The position numbers were made by a program, and so were the translations under genes. From the NCBI GenBank assembly GCA_964537875.1, contig CAZIDN010000033.1, positions 1 to 39,316 on the forward strand: a stretch of 39,316 bases of DNA. The letters run 5' to 3'. Each line of letters starts with the position of its first letter. Position 1 is the stretch's first letter. Under the pieces are notes generated by a model. The model did no database searches and was not told the DNA's origin. It worked only from the letters and a program-made list of their open reading frames with translations. This stretch comes from JAPKZH01 sp964537875 (lineage in GTDB: Bacteria; Acidobacteriota; Aminicenantia; Aminicenantales; UBA4085). Positions 24,202 to 32,659 of this stretch are shown piece by piece.

Positions 24202-24834
24202 ATGCAGGATGAGTTTTCCCGCGAACGAGACAAGATGGTTGAGGAACAGATCGCGGCCCGCGGCGTCACCGATCCCAAGGTCCTGGCCGCAATGGGCAAG
24301 GTCCCGCGCCATCTGTTCGTCTCTGAAGCCATGAAGGCGTATGCTTATCAGGACGAGCCGCTTCCCATCGGCGAAGGGCAGACGATCTCCCAGCCCTATA
24401 TCGTTGCCTACATGACCGAAGTCCTTGGCTTGCAGGGCGGAGAAAAAGTCCTGGAAGTCGGCACGGGATCCGGATACCAGACCGCCGTCCTTGCCGAAAT
24501 TGCCAAGGATGTCTACACCATCGAGCTTATCGAATTTCTATCTCTTAAAGCCCAGGAGGTTCTCGGAGGTCTGGGCTATCCGAACATACGATTCAAAATC
24601 GGCGACGGGACAACGGGATGGAAGGACGATGCGCCCTACGACGCCATCGTGGTAACGGCCGCGCCGGGATCCGTGCCGAAAGCCCTGCGAGATCAGCTCA
24701 AGATCTCCGGCCGGATGATCATTCCCGTGGGCGTCGAATTTCAGGAGCTGGTCCTCGTCGTCCGGGAGCCTCAGACATTCAAGGAGAAGCGGCTTCTGCC
24801 CGTGCGTTTTGTGCCGCTCGTCTCCATTCATTGA
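24202..24834 (+). CDS. pcm: Protein-L-isoaspartate O-methyltransferase
   Basis: Pcm repairs isoaspartyl residues in aged proteins using S-adenosylmethionine. The 210-residue protein has the substrate segment VPRHLFVSEAMKAYAYQDEPLPIGEGQTISQPYI, the SAM motif LEVGTGSGYQTAVLA, and YDAIVVTAAP. It begins four bases after the proS stop; the ribosome site is weak, so it is probably translated by coupling. Length is normal for the family. Confidence 0.93.
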   Translation: MQDEFSRERDKMVEEQIAARGVTDPKVLAAMGKVPRHLFVSEAMKAYAYQDEPLPIGEGQTISQPYIVAYMTEVLGLQGGEKVLEVGTGSGYQTAVLAEIAKDVYTIELIEFLSLKAQEVLGGLGYPNIRFKIGDGTTGWKDDAPYDAIVVTAAPGSVPKALRDQLKISGRMIIPVGVEFQELVLVVREPQTFKEKRLLPVRFVPLVSIH

Positions 24835-24842
24835 GGAAGGCC

Positions 24843-25313
24843 GTGCTGAAAAAAACCTTCTCTCTCGTCCTCATGGCCGGCCTGACGGGCGCCCTGCTGG
24901 TCTGTTCGGCTCAGCCGGCGAAAGATAAATTCATCAAAATTTACCTTCCGGCGGGCCCATCGATAACCGCCGAGCTGGCGGTCACGAATGAAGAGCGGGC
25001 CCGGGGGCTGATGTTCAGGGAAAAGCTCCTGCCCGACCAAGGGATGTTGTTTGTCTTCGAGGTCGAGGATTATCATTCGTTCTGGATGAAGAACACCCTG
25101 CTGGCCTTGGACATGGTCTGGCTCGACAAGGAGAAAAAAATCGTCCATATCGAGCGGGACGTCCCGCCCTGCAAGGCCGATCCCTGCCCTTCGTACACGC
25201 CCAAGCGGCCTGGTTCCTACGTGCTGGAACTCAAGGCCGGGTCGGCCGAGCGCCTAAATCTCAAGCTTTTTGACAAGCTGGAGTTTACCCTCCCCGGCTC
25301 AAAGATTCGCTGA
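24843..25313 (+). CDS. Secreted DUF192 family protein
   Basis: This 156-residue protein begins with a signal peptide (VLKKTFSLVLMAGLTGALLVCSAQ) and continues as a DUF192 domain, with the typical ERARGLMFREKLLPDQGMLFVF and FWMKNTLLALDMVWLD segments. No experimentally defined role is known. A GTG start at 24843 with AGGA upstream is used; a Cys is present but the residue before it (V) is not that of a lipobox. It converges on the gene at 25329 with 15 bases between. Confidence 0.85.
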   Translation: MLKKTFSLVLMAGLTGALLVCSAQPAKDKFIKIYLPAGPSITAELAVTNEERARGLMFREKLLPDQGMLFVFEVEDYHSFWMKNTLLALDMVWLDKEKKIVHIERDVPPCKADPCPSYTPKRPGSYVLELKAGSAERLNLKLFDKLEFTLPGSKIR

Positions 25314-25328
25314 CGTCGGGACCGTTTC

Positions 25329-25835
25329 TTACTTGACCGTGAATTCCACCGCCTTTATGATTTGTTTATTGCGGAGTTTGTCCTTCAGAACGGCTTTATA
25401 TTGATATTTCCCAGGTGGAACGCTGGTGAGGTCCAGCGAGCCTGTTACGTAAAGGTCCAAAACAGGTGATTTCGATGTGTAATGAAGATCCATGGCGTCC
25501 ACCTTCTCCATAAGGACCTCGCCCTTTGCGTCCACGACGATCATGTCCTGGGTGTACCAGATCTCGTACAGGCCTTCGCGCCTGCCGGTGAAGACGTTGA
25601 TGGGCTCATAGTAGAACTGAATCTGATCACCCGATTTGAACGTTGGAGCCGCGACCGGAACATACGATCCGAACCCCATAATGTTCGAGCAGATGGTGAA
25701 GTTCCGGAAACCCAATTCCCCTTTGTTCTGGAGTTCGATGATCTTTTCCTTGAGTTTCACGATGTCTTCCGCCTGCCCGAAGACAAGGCCCGCGGCCACA
25801 AGAAGAACCGCGCCCAAAGGCAAAAGCTTCTTCAT
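25329..25835 (-). CDS. Secreted hypothetical protein
   Basis: This 168-residue protein has a signal peptide (MKKLLPLGAVLLVAAGLVFGQA) and an Ig-like or beta-sandwich body with FKSGDQIQFYYEP and SVPPGKYQYKAVLKDKL strands. I do not recognise a family. AAGGAGG precedes the ATG. It shares a divergent promoter region with the HMT-MTHFR gene. Periplasmic location is inferred. Confidence 0.75.
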   Translation of the reverse strand: MKKLLPLGAVLLVAAGLVFGQAEDIVKLKEKIIELQNKGELGFRNFTICSNIMGFGSYVPVAAPTFKSGDQIQFYYEPINVFTGRREGLYEIWYTQDMIVVDAKGEVLMEKVDAMDLHYTSKSPVLDLYVTGSLDLTSVPPGKYQYKAVLKDKLRNKQIIKAVEFTVK

Positions 25836-25850
25836 ATCTCCTCCTTAAAA

Positions 25851-25900
25851 TTGACTTCCATAGGCTAGGGACATTATAATCTACCGACCTGTGATTTCAA
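25851..25900. promoter_or_regulatory. Overlapping divergent promoters sharing one ATTATAAT -10 region
   Basis: Plus strand: TTGACT (25851-25856), 18 bases, TATAAT (25875-25880), for the HMT-MTHFR gene. Minus strand: TTGAAA (25900-25895), 16 bases, TATAAT (25878-25873), for the gene at 25329-25835. The two -10 boxes overlap by four bases, so only one polymerase can sit at a time. Confidence 0.65.
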
Positions 25901-25910
25901 GGGGCGGCTA

Positions 25911-27761
25911 TTGACCAAGGCACAGCTTCTGGATTTGCTCAAAGACCGGGTCTTTCTCTGCGACGGGGCGATGGGGACGATGCTCTACGCCAAGGGCGTT
26001 TACCTCAACACCTGCTTTGATGAGTTGAACCTTCGCGGTCCCGATCTGGTCAAAGAGATCCACCGCGAATACATCCGCAGCGGCGCGGATATAATCGAGA
26101 CCAACACATTCGGCGCCAACCGCTTCAAGCTCAAAAAGCATGGTCTCGAGGACAGAGTCCATGAGATCAACCTGGCCGGGGCGCGGCTGGCGCGCCAAGA
26201 AGCCGGCCGGGCCGTTCTTGTCGCCGGGTCCATCGGCCCGCTCGGGGTCAATATCGAGCCCTGGGGTCAGACTTCGGTCGAGGAGGCCGAGCAGGCCTTT
26301 GCCGAACAAGCCCGCGGCCTCATCGAAGGCGGCATCGATCTTTTCATTCTCGAAACATTCTCCGACATCCATGAGATCCGCCAGGCCATCAAGGCCGTCC
26401 AGGCAGTCTATTGCGATGTGCCGCTCGTCGCCCAGATGACGATCGATGAAGAGGGCGTCAGCCTGTATGGGACGACGCCGGATGTCTTCACCAAGAAGCT
26501 CGAAGAATGGGGCGCCGATGTCATCGGCGTGAATTGCAGCGTCGGCCCGGCGGCCATGCTTCAGTGCATTGAAAAGATGGCAAGGTTGACGGAACGGCCG
26601 CTGTCGGCCATGCCCAACGCCGGGATTCCCAGGGCCGTGGACGGCCGGAACATCTATCTCTGCTCGCCCGATTACATGGCCGAATACGCCAAGCGCTTCA
26701 TCCTGAACGGAGTGAAAATCATCGGCGGTTGCTGCGGCACGACGCCGGCCCACATCAAAGCCATGCGGGGAGCCATCAAAGCCCTCCAACCTCCACCGCG
26801 GGCCGTGCTCAACGTCGGCGGGCCGGTCGAGGAGAGGAAACAAGAGACAGGCATTCCGGGCAGGGAAAAATCGGGGCTGGGACGGAAGCTCGATGAGAAG
26901 AAATTCGTGGTCAGCGTCGAGATCGTCCCCCCGCGCGGCTTCGACGCGGGACAAGCGTTAGCCTCGGCCCGACTGTTGAAGCGGCGCGGCGTCGATTGCA
27001 TCAATATTCCCGACGGACCGAGGGCGAGCGCCCGGATGAGCTCCATGGCCCTGGCCGTCATCCTGAATTCTCAAGCGAAGATCGAACCGATTCTCCATTA
27101 TACCTGCCGCGACAGAAATCTCCTCGGCATGCAGTCCGACCTGCTGGGCCTTTATGCGCAAAAGATCCGGAATCTTTTGATCATCACAGGCGACCCGCCG
27201 AAAATGGGCGATTATCCCGATGCCACGGCCGTCTTCGATGTGGATTCGATCGGACTGACCCGCGTCGTCAACGCGCTCAACCGTGGCGCGGATATCGGCG
27301 GCAAAAAATTGGGCCTGCCGACCGGATTTCTGGTCGGGGTCGGGGCCAACCCGGGGGCCATCGACCTGGACTACGAGATATCCCGGTTCGAGTCGAAAGT
27401 CGAGGCCGGCGCGGAATTCGCGATCACCCAGCCCGTCTTTGATATCCGTCTGCTTGAAAATTTCTTAAGAAGGGTGGAGGCCTGCCGCATCCCGGTCCTG
27501 GCCGGGATCTGGCCGTTGTCGAGCCTGCGGAACGCTGAATTCATGCACAATGAGGTCCCTGGAGCCACCATCCCACCCGAGATCATGGCCCGGATGCAGA
27601 GGGCCCAGGACATCGGCCCGGAGCGGGCCAGGGACGAGGGAGTCGCCATCGCCCGGGAAATACTAGCCGCCATAAAAGGAGCGGTGGAAGGCGTCCAGAT
27701 CAGCCCGCCCCTGGGAAGGATCGAGCTGGCCCTGAAGGTTCTTGAAGTCCTCGAACTCTGA
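25911..27761 (+). CDS. Bifunctional homocysteine S-methyltransferase / methylenetetrahydrofolate reductase
   Basis: The 616-residue protein fuses a homocysteine methyltransferase domain (about 1-290) to a methylenetetrahydrofolate reductase domain (about 325-610). The zinc cysteines of the first are C209 (GVNCSVGP) and C274-C275 (GGCCGTTP). The reductase half shows FVVSVEIVPPRGF, TCRDRN and LLIITGDPP. It resembles Bacillus YitJ-type proteins and would regenerate methionine and 5-methyl-tetrahydrofolate. No cobalamin domain is present, so the methyl donor for the first half is uncertain. The start is TTG at 25911 with AAGGGG eight bases upstream. The promoter is shared (see that entry). It ends immediately before the stop of the convergent gene at 27762. 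Confidence 0.94.
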   Translation: MTKAQLLDLLKDRVFLCDGAMGTMLYAKGVYLNTCFDELNLRGPDLVKEIHREYIRSGADIIETNTFGANRFKLKKHGLEDRVHEINLAGARLARQEAGRAVLVAGSIGPLGVNIEPWGQTSVEEAEQAFAEQARGLIEGGIDLFILETFSDIHEIRQAIKAVQAVYCDVPLVAQMTIDEEGVSLYGTTPDVFTKKLEEWGADVIGVNCSVGPAAMLQCIEKMARLTERPLSAMPNAGIPRAVDGRNIYLCSPDYMAEYAKRFILNGVKIIGGCCGTTPAHIKAMRGAIKALQPPPRAVLNVGGPVEERKQETGIPGREKSGLGRKLDEKKFVVSVEIVPPRGFDAGQALASARLLKRRGVDCINIPDGPRASARMSSMALAVILNSQAKIEPILHYTCRDRNLLGMQSDLLGLYAQKIRNLLIITGDPPKMGDYPDATAVFDVDSIGLTRVVNALNRGADIGGKKLGLPTGFLVGVGANPGAIDLDYEISRFESKVEAGAEFAITQPVFDIRLLENFLRRVEACRIPVLAGIWPLSSLRNAEFMHNEVPGATIPPEIMARMQRAQDIGPERARDEGVAIAREILAAIKGAVEGVQISPPLGRIELALKVLEVLEL

Positions 27762-28502
27762 TTATTTCAGGTTGACCAGAATTCCCACGTTGAGGCCGAG
27801 GCCATGTCCTTTCATGCCGGAGACCTCAATGTCAAGCGTCCCCATTTCGGCGGCGTACTCATAAAGAGTTTCTTTGGCCGTCGAAAAAAACAAGGGACGG
27901 TAGAAGAGGCCGGCCGTCAGGCCGATTCGTCGGCTCAGCCAGAAATCCAGCCCAACACCGAGGTCGATGCCGGCCGCCTGGTAGACGACATCGCCGATGG
28001 TTTTCCATTCTGCATTCTCGACTCCGAAAATCGATTTGCCGACGCTGACAAAGGCAATCGCCAGGCCTATCTGATAATAACCTTCGAGACGGCTCCCCGG
28101 CCGGATGTGCCCTTTCAAATCGATGTTGAGGTCGTGGTTGCCGACCTTTTCCATCCGGGTGCCGCCTTGGGGGAGAGTCGGGTCCTTCAGTGTCCCAACA
28201 TGTCGAGCGTAAGAATAGCTTATCTCCATTCCGAAATCTTCTCCCCGGAGCCCCAGAATCGCGCTGAATCCCGGTGCGGCCTTGAGCTTGGGGATCGGCA
28301 TGTATAGTCCCTCGCCGAGGGGGACTTCGTATTCTCCGTCGAAGCTTTTTCCGGAGGTGTTGTTATAGGAATAGGTGAGCCCGAGATAAATCCGGCTCTT
28401 TTGGCCCTCGAAAAAAGCTTGGCCATGCAGCGGCCCGGGTCCCAGGGACAGGGCGAGCGCGCTGAGGAAAAAGAAGATCATGAAGGCCGGCCGCTTGGGC
28501 AT
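27762..28502 (-). CDS. Outer-membrane beta-barrel-like protein
   Basis: The 246-residue product has a signal peptide (MPKRPAFMIFFFLSALALSLG...LHGQ) and alternating aromatic/hydrophobic strands (IYLGLTYSYNN, FGMEISYSYARHVG, LEGYYQIGLAIAFV, GLTAGLFYRPLFF) with a C-terminal strand ending in LVNLK. This fits an eight-strand-type outer-membrane barrel. The start at ATG 28502 is chosen for AGGAG seven bases upstream; a longer reading adds 14 residues. No specific family is recognised. Confidence 0.78.
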   Translation of the reverse strand: MPKRPAFMIFFFLSALALSLGPGPLHGQAFFEGQKSRIYLGLTYSYNNTSGKSFDGEYEVPLGEGLYMPIPKLKAAPGFSAILGLRGEDFGMEISYSYARHVGTLKDPTLPQGGTRMEKVGNHDLNIDLKGHIRPGSRLEGYYQIGLAIAFVSVGKSIFGVENAEWKTIGDVVYQAAGIDLGVGLDFWLSRRIGLTAGLFYRPLFFSTAKETLYEYAAEMGTLDIEVSGMKGHGLGLNVGILVNLK

Positions 28503-28534
28503 CGTTCTTCTCCTCCAAGAAACCTGGAATACCG

Positions 28535-28563
28535 TGTATACCATCGGCCGCCGAGAAAGTCAA
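28535..28563 (-). promoter_or_regulatory. Promoter of the beta-barrel gene
   Basis: On the minus strand TTGACT (28563-28558) and TATACA (28540-28535) are 17 bases apart. The leader is about 25 bases. Confidence 0.6.
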
Positions 28564-28614
28564 ACTGCCCCGTCCATTTCAAGCCGAGTTCCGTGTGTTG
28601 GCTAAAATTTAAAG

Positions 28615-28654
28615 GTTCTCTTCCATTTCATGTGGCTAGGAAATGGAAGAGAAC
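28615..28654. repeat. Perfect 15-bp palindrome (REP-like)
   Basis: GTTCTCTTCCATTTC (28615-28629) and GAAATGGAAGAGAAC (28640-28654) pair perfectly around ten bases. It lies between the two divergent promoters of this 310-base gap. The left half recurs as GGTTCTCTTCCATTTC at 36664-36679. Confidence 0.85.
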
Positions 28655-28675
28655 TAATAAAAAAATGGACCAAAT

Positions 28676-28704
28676 TTGAAATGCCTTCCGGGAATATGTA
28701 TAAT
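28676..28704 (+). promoter_or_regulatory. Promoter of the PLP enzyme / CDP-alcohol operon
   Basis: TTGAAA (28676-28681) and TATAAT (28699-28704) are 17 bases apart, giving a leader of about 100 bases before ATG 28814. I see no known riboswitch in that leader. Confidence 0.65.
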
Positions 28705-28813
28705 ATCACGCCGAAGTCGGTTTTCGTACCCAAAGGTTCTGGGATTCGAAACGGTTCGTATAGCCAACGTCGATTCTTTTGCGGAATATATCATCGAGGA
28801 AGGGAGTGCGAAT

Positions 28814-29863
28814 ATGGCAGAGAAAACGATTTACCTGGACCGTAACGAGAATAATTACGGGCCGGCTCCTGGTTGCTATGAAGCGCTGAGAGCCACGGGC
28901 TTCGAGTCTCTCAGTTGGTATTCCAAAGACTTCGCCCGGGGCGTCAAGAGCACCCTCTCCGAACGGATTGCCAAGGAATTTGGAGTTCCCGAAAGCATCA
29001 TCCTTCTCGGCTACGGCGCCGAAGACCTCCTCAAACAAGCGGTCCACTGTTACCTGTCCAGGAACGAAACGATCATGATTCCTACGCATTCGTGGTGGTA
29101 TTACAAATCGATCGCCGATGAAAAGGGAGGCATCACGGTCGAATATCCGATGGTGCCGGGCCCGGACTCATTCCACTATGAGGTCAAGAGCCTGCTGGAT
29201 CTGGCGGCCAAGCACAGGCCCCGGTTGATCCTCATCAGCTCTCCCAATAATCCGACGGGGAATACGTTGGACCTGAAGGACCTTAAAGTCCTGTTGAGGA
29301 CGATCAAGAATACGGTTATCGTCCTGGACGAGGCCTATTGGGGTTTCACCGGCCATCAGGCCGACTACGTCAAGGAGCTCATCGGCGAATATCGAGAGCT
29401 CCTCATCATCCGGACATTCTCCAAGTACTACGCCCTGGCCGGCGTCCGCATCGGCTATGCCTTTCTGGGCAAGAACCTCCCCGCCCTAGCTCAATTCAGC
29501 GCCCGCTATCTCGGCTATAACCGCCTCTCCGAGCGGCTGGCCCTGGCCGCCCTCGATTCGCGCGATTATTATGCGGAGATCAGCCAAAAAATGATCCGGG
29601 ACAAAGAACGCTATTACCAGACGCTGGGAGCCATCCCGGGCTTTAAGGCCTATCGCTCCAACGCCAATTTCATCCTGGCCGAGATCCCGGAACGCTTCAA
29701 AGCCTCCCTCAAGGATTATTTGACGAAGCAGGGATTGATCATCAAATTCTTCAACGAGCCGAACCTCGAAAACTGTGTCCGGATCACGATCGGGACCGAA
29801 GAGCAAAATCTCATGCTGACGAATGCCTTCCGGGATTTTGCCAGGGACAAGGGATTGATTTGA
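28814..29863 (+). CDS. PLP-dependent enzyme of the HisC/CobD aminotransferase type
   Basis: This 349-residue fold-type-I PLP enzyme has the class I/II hallmarks: NPTG (146-149), D172 in LDEAYWGF, and the PLP lysine K204 in TFSKYYALAGVRIGYAF. It is closest in layout to histidinol-phosphate aminotransferase and its decarboxylase relatives (CobD, threonine-phosphate decarboxylase). There are no his genes nearby. ATG 28814 has GGGAG nine bases upstream; a longer reading upstream is not needed. It overlaps the next gene by four bases. By context it may make an amino-alcohol phosphate or amino precursor for the two following enzymes; substrate is unknown. Confidence 0.87.
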   Translation: MAEKTIYLDRNENNYGPAPGCYEALRATGFESLSWYSKDFARGVKSTLSERIAKEFGVPESIILLGYGAEDLLKQAVHCYLSRNETIMIPTHSWWYYKSIADEKGGITVEYPMVPGPDSFHYEVKSLLDLAAKHRPRLILISSPNNPTGNTLDLKDLKVLLRTIKNTVIVLDEAYWGFTGHQADYVKELIGEYRELLIIRTFSKYYALAGVRIGYAFLGKNLPALAQFSARYLGYNRLSERLALAALDSRDYYAEISQKMIRDKERYYQTLGAIPGFKAYRSNANFILAEIPERFKASLKDYLTKQGLIIKFFNEPNLENCVRITIGTEEQNLMLTNAFRDFARDKGLI

Positions 29864-30741
29864 CCACCTTCTTGGAATACAGGAGATCGCTGAAGCTGCC
29901 GGAAGTGGAAGAGATCTTCGACCTCTATTTTTACCGGCCCCTGGCTTTTGCTTTTGTCAAAGCGATCTACGGGACCAATATCACGCCCAACCAGTTGACC
30001 GTGGTTTCCATGTTGATCGGGATTATGGGCGGGGTCTGCTTCGGGCTTGGGCATGCCGCGGCTGTGACAGTCGGCGCACTGCTCTACGGCCTGTCCATCG
30101 TCCTCGATTGCAGCGACGGCCAGCTGGCCAGGCTCAAAAAAAACGGAACCCGGCTGGGACGGATCCTGGATGGGCTGATCGATTATGTCGTCAGCCTCGC
30201 CGTGTACCTCGGGATCGGCATCGGCCTGGCTCCCGAGTCCGGAGATCATCGGATTTGGTGGCTTCTTCTCTTGGCGGCCGGCCTCAGCAACCTGTTCCAT
30301 TCGGCCGTCCTGGACTACTATCGCAACCGCTTCACGGACTGCGTCCAGGGGGCTGGGGACACAGAAGATGATGATTTCCAGAGCTTCCAACGGGAATACG
30401 AGGAGCTGGCGGCAGACAAAGGCAAGCGCCCGCGCAAAGCCGCCATCTGGCTGTACCTGAGATATCTGACCCTTCAGAAGAAATTGACCGTCAATTGGGA
30501 CGATTCCAAGCTCCCGAAAGTCGCCGGCGAAGACTTCTCCCGCAGGAACAAGGTCGCTCTTCGCCTGTGGACCTTTTTGGGTTCGACGACCCAGGGCACG
30601 CTCTTGATCGTCACCTCGCTGCTGGACCGCATCGATCTCTATTTCTGGGGGATGATTGTCGTCGGCAATCTCTGGGCCGCCGTCATGTTCGTCGTCCAGT
30701 CCAGGATCGACCACCGCCTCGAGCAAGAAGTCGTTTCATGA
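29860..30741 (+). CDS. CDP-alcohol phosphatidyltransferase family protein
   Basis: The 293-residue polytopic membrane protein matches the full CDP-alcohol signature D-x2-D-G-x2-A-R-x8-G-x3-D-x3-D (DCSDGQLAR ... G ... D ... D). It transfers a phospho-alcohol from a CDP-alcohol to an acceptor alcohol, making phospholipids or phosphodiesters. A charged insertion of roughly 60 residues follows the fourth helix. The start is TTG at 29860, overlapping the upstream stop by four bases. The partner LicC-like enzyme next to it could supply its CDP-linked substrate. Confidence 0.92.
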   Translation: MTTFLEYRRSLKLPEVEEIFDLYFYRPLAFAFVKAIYGTNITPNQLTVVSMLIGIMGGVCFGLGHAAAVTVGALLYGLSIVLDCSDGQLARLKKNGTRLGRILDGLIDYVVSLAVYLGIGIGLAPESGDHRIWWLLLLAAGLSNLFHSAVLDYYRNRFTDCVQGAGDTEDDDFQSFQREYEELAADKGKRPRKAAIWLYLRYLTLQKKLTVNWDDSKLPKVAGEDFSRRNKVALRLWTFLGSTTQGTLLIVTSLLDRIDLYFWGMIVVGNLWAAVMFVVQSRIDHRLEQEVVS

Positions 30742-31502
30742 AAGGCGTCATCCTGGCCGCCGGGATTTCCTCCCGCCTCAGACCGTTGACCGATACGACG
30801 CCCAAATGCCTGCTCTCCATCGGCGGTGAAACGATTTTGGGGCGGACTCTCAACAACCTCACAGCCTGCGGCATCCGCGATGTCGTGATCGTCGGCGGCT
30901 ACCTTGAGGACCAGCTGAGGAGCTATGTTTCCGGGAATTTCCCGGGGCTCGGGGTGAAATTCTTGACCAATGAAGTCTATGCCTCGACGAACAATATTTA
31001 CTCCCTCTGGCTGACCAAGCCGGACGTTCTCGAGCACGGCATGATTCTTCTCGACAGCGATATCATCTTTGAAGATCGCATCATCCAGGCCCTTGTCCGG
31101 TCCGGATACGATAATTGCCTCGCCGTCAACACCAAGACCCGGCTCGGCGACGAGGAGATCAAGGTCGCGGTCGACCGCCACAATCGCATCCATGCCATCA
31201 GCAAGGAGGTCCCTCCAGGCGGGGCCATCGGAGAATCCATCGGGATCGAGTTGTTCGCGCCTTCGATGCTCAAGACGCTTTTTGATGTCCTCGACAGGAA
31301 GATCGTCCATGAAAAAGCGGTGAACGAGTTTTATGAAGCCGCTTTTCAGGAGGTCATCGACCGGGGCGGGGAGATCTATGCCGTGGACGTCGGGATGTAC
31401 AAGGCGATCGAGATCGATACGGCCGAAGATCTGCTCACGGCCGAGAAAGACATCCTTCCTTATCTCCCGCCTTCCAAGTCCGCCCGCACCATCAAAATAT
31501 AA
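30738..31502 (+). CDS. LicC-like nucleotidyltransferase (CTP:phospho-alcohol type)
   Basis: This 254-residue protein has the nucleotidyltransferase start MKGVILAAGISSRLRPLT followed by PKCLL, and the metal aspartates in LLDSDIIF. The segment YASTNNIYSLWL matches the pattern of LicC-type CTP:phosphocholine cytidylyltransferases (YxxxNNxYSLxL), which separates it from sugar-1-phosphate types; no closer specificity can be read. ATG 30738 overlaps the CDP-alcohol gene stop (ATGA). Together the pair resembles a cytidylyltransferase plus CDP-alcohol transferase (Kennedy-like, or the inositol-phosphate route of thermophiles). Confidence 0.87.
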   Translation: MKGVILAAGISSRLRPLTDTTPKCLLSIGGETILGRTLNNLTACGIRDVVIVGGYLEDQLRSYVSGNFPGLGVKFLTNEVYASTNNIYSLWLTKPDVLEHGMILLDSDIIFEDRIIQALVRSGYDNCLAVNTKTRLGDEEIKVAVDRHNRIHAISKEVPPGGAIGESIGIELFAPSMLKTLFDVLDRKIVHEKAVNEFYEAAFQEVIDRGGEIYAVDVGMYKAIEIDTAEDLLTAEKDILPYLPPSKSARTIKI

Positions 31503-31520
31503 GCGGCGTCCGGACGCCTC

Positions 31521-32654
31521 TCATCCTTCCCGGAAAAGCCGATCCAGCTCAAGGGCGGCGTTCTTCGAGGCGGGCGCCTCACCGAGGCTGGATCTGATGT
31601 CCTCGAAGCGGGCTTTCATGCCGGCCCGGACATCCGGGGTTTCCAGGATCCGCTTTGCCTCCCGGAACAGGTTGTCCGGGGTGAATTGGGACTGGATGAG
31701 CTCCGGGACGACCCGATCTCCGGCGAGGATATTGACGATGCTGTAGTTCTTGATCCTGACCAGTTTCACGCCGAAGACATAGGTCAAAGCGGAAAGACGG
31801 TAGAAAGCGATGAGAGGTGTCCCGAGCAGGGCGGCCTCGAGGTTGGCCGTTCCGCAAGCGGAAAGTATCAAATCGCCGGCGGCCATGGCTTCATAGGCGT
31901 CCCGGCGAATGCTGGTCAAACCCGGAAGACCGTCGGGAACGATGCGGCGGTAAAAATCCGCCTCGAGGTGGTCGGCCTGGACGAGCACGAACTGGGCGTC
32001 CCACGCGCTTCTCATGATTTCCAAAGCTTGAATGAGAACGGGCAGGTGGAAGCGGATTTCCGTGGCCCGGCTGCCGGGGAGCAAGACGATCATTTTTTTC
32101 TTCGGGTCCAGCCCGTATTTCCGGCAGAATTCCTCTCGGTTGAAAGCGACATGGATCCTTTCCAGGAGCGGGTGGCCGATAAAGCGGGCAGGAATGCCTT
32201 CCTGCTTGTAGATCGCTTCCTCGAAAGGAAAGATGAGGAGCATCTTGCTGACGTTTCGTTTGATCGCCCGGAGCCTTCCCCGTCGCCAGGCCCAGACCGT
32301 CGGGCTGATATAATAAAGGACGGGCACGCCGAGCTTTTTCAGCCTCTTGGCCAGGCGCAGGTTGAAATCCGGCGAATCGATCAACACGGCCGCCTTGGGG
32401 CTCCGGGCCTTGACTTCGTCCCGAATCCTCCGGAAGATTTTTCGGATCCGGGGAATCTGGGACACGATTTCCACGAAGCCCACGACGGCCAGGTCTTCCA
32501 TGGGAAAAAGGATTTCCACCCCCTCGGCTTCCATCCCTTTTCCGCCGATCCCAAAAAACCTGGATGAGGGGTCGATCGCCTTGAACTGACGGATGAGCCC
32601 CGCCCCGTAGGTCTCGCCGGATTTTTCTCCGGCGATGATCAGGATGGAGCTCAT
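31521..32654 (-). CDS. lpxB: Lipid-A-disaccharide synthase
   Basis: LpxB joins UDP-diacylglucosamine and lipid X to make the lipid A disaccharide at the inner membrane. The 377-residue protein has AGEKSGETYGA at the N-terminus, the VLIDSPDFNLRLAK segment, YYISPTVWAWRRGR and the C-terminal GTANLEAALLGTPLI nucleotide-binding part. ATG 32654 lies five bases after the pseudopilin gene. It is evidence for LPS in this organism. Confidence 0.95.
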   Translation of the reverse strand: MSSILIIAGEKSGETYGAGLIRQFKAIDPSSRFFGIGGKGMEAEGVEILFPMEDLAVVGFVEIVSQIPRIRKIFRRIRDEVKARSPKAAVLIDSPDFNLRLAKRLKKLGVPVLYYISPTVWAWRRGRLRAIKRNVSKMLLIFPFEEAIYKQEGIPARFIGHPLLERIHVAFNREEFCRKYGLDPKKKMIVLLPGSRATEIRFHLPVLIQALEIMRSAWDAQFVLVQADHLEADFYRRIVPDGLPGLTSIRRDAYEAMAAGDLILSACGTANLEAALLGTPLIAFYRLSALTYVFGVKLVRIKNYSIVNILAGDRVVPELIQSQFTPDNLFREAKRILETPDVRAGMKARFEDIRSSLGEAPASKNAALELDRLFREG

Positions 32655-32659
32655 CAATC

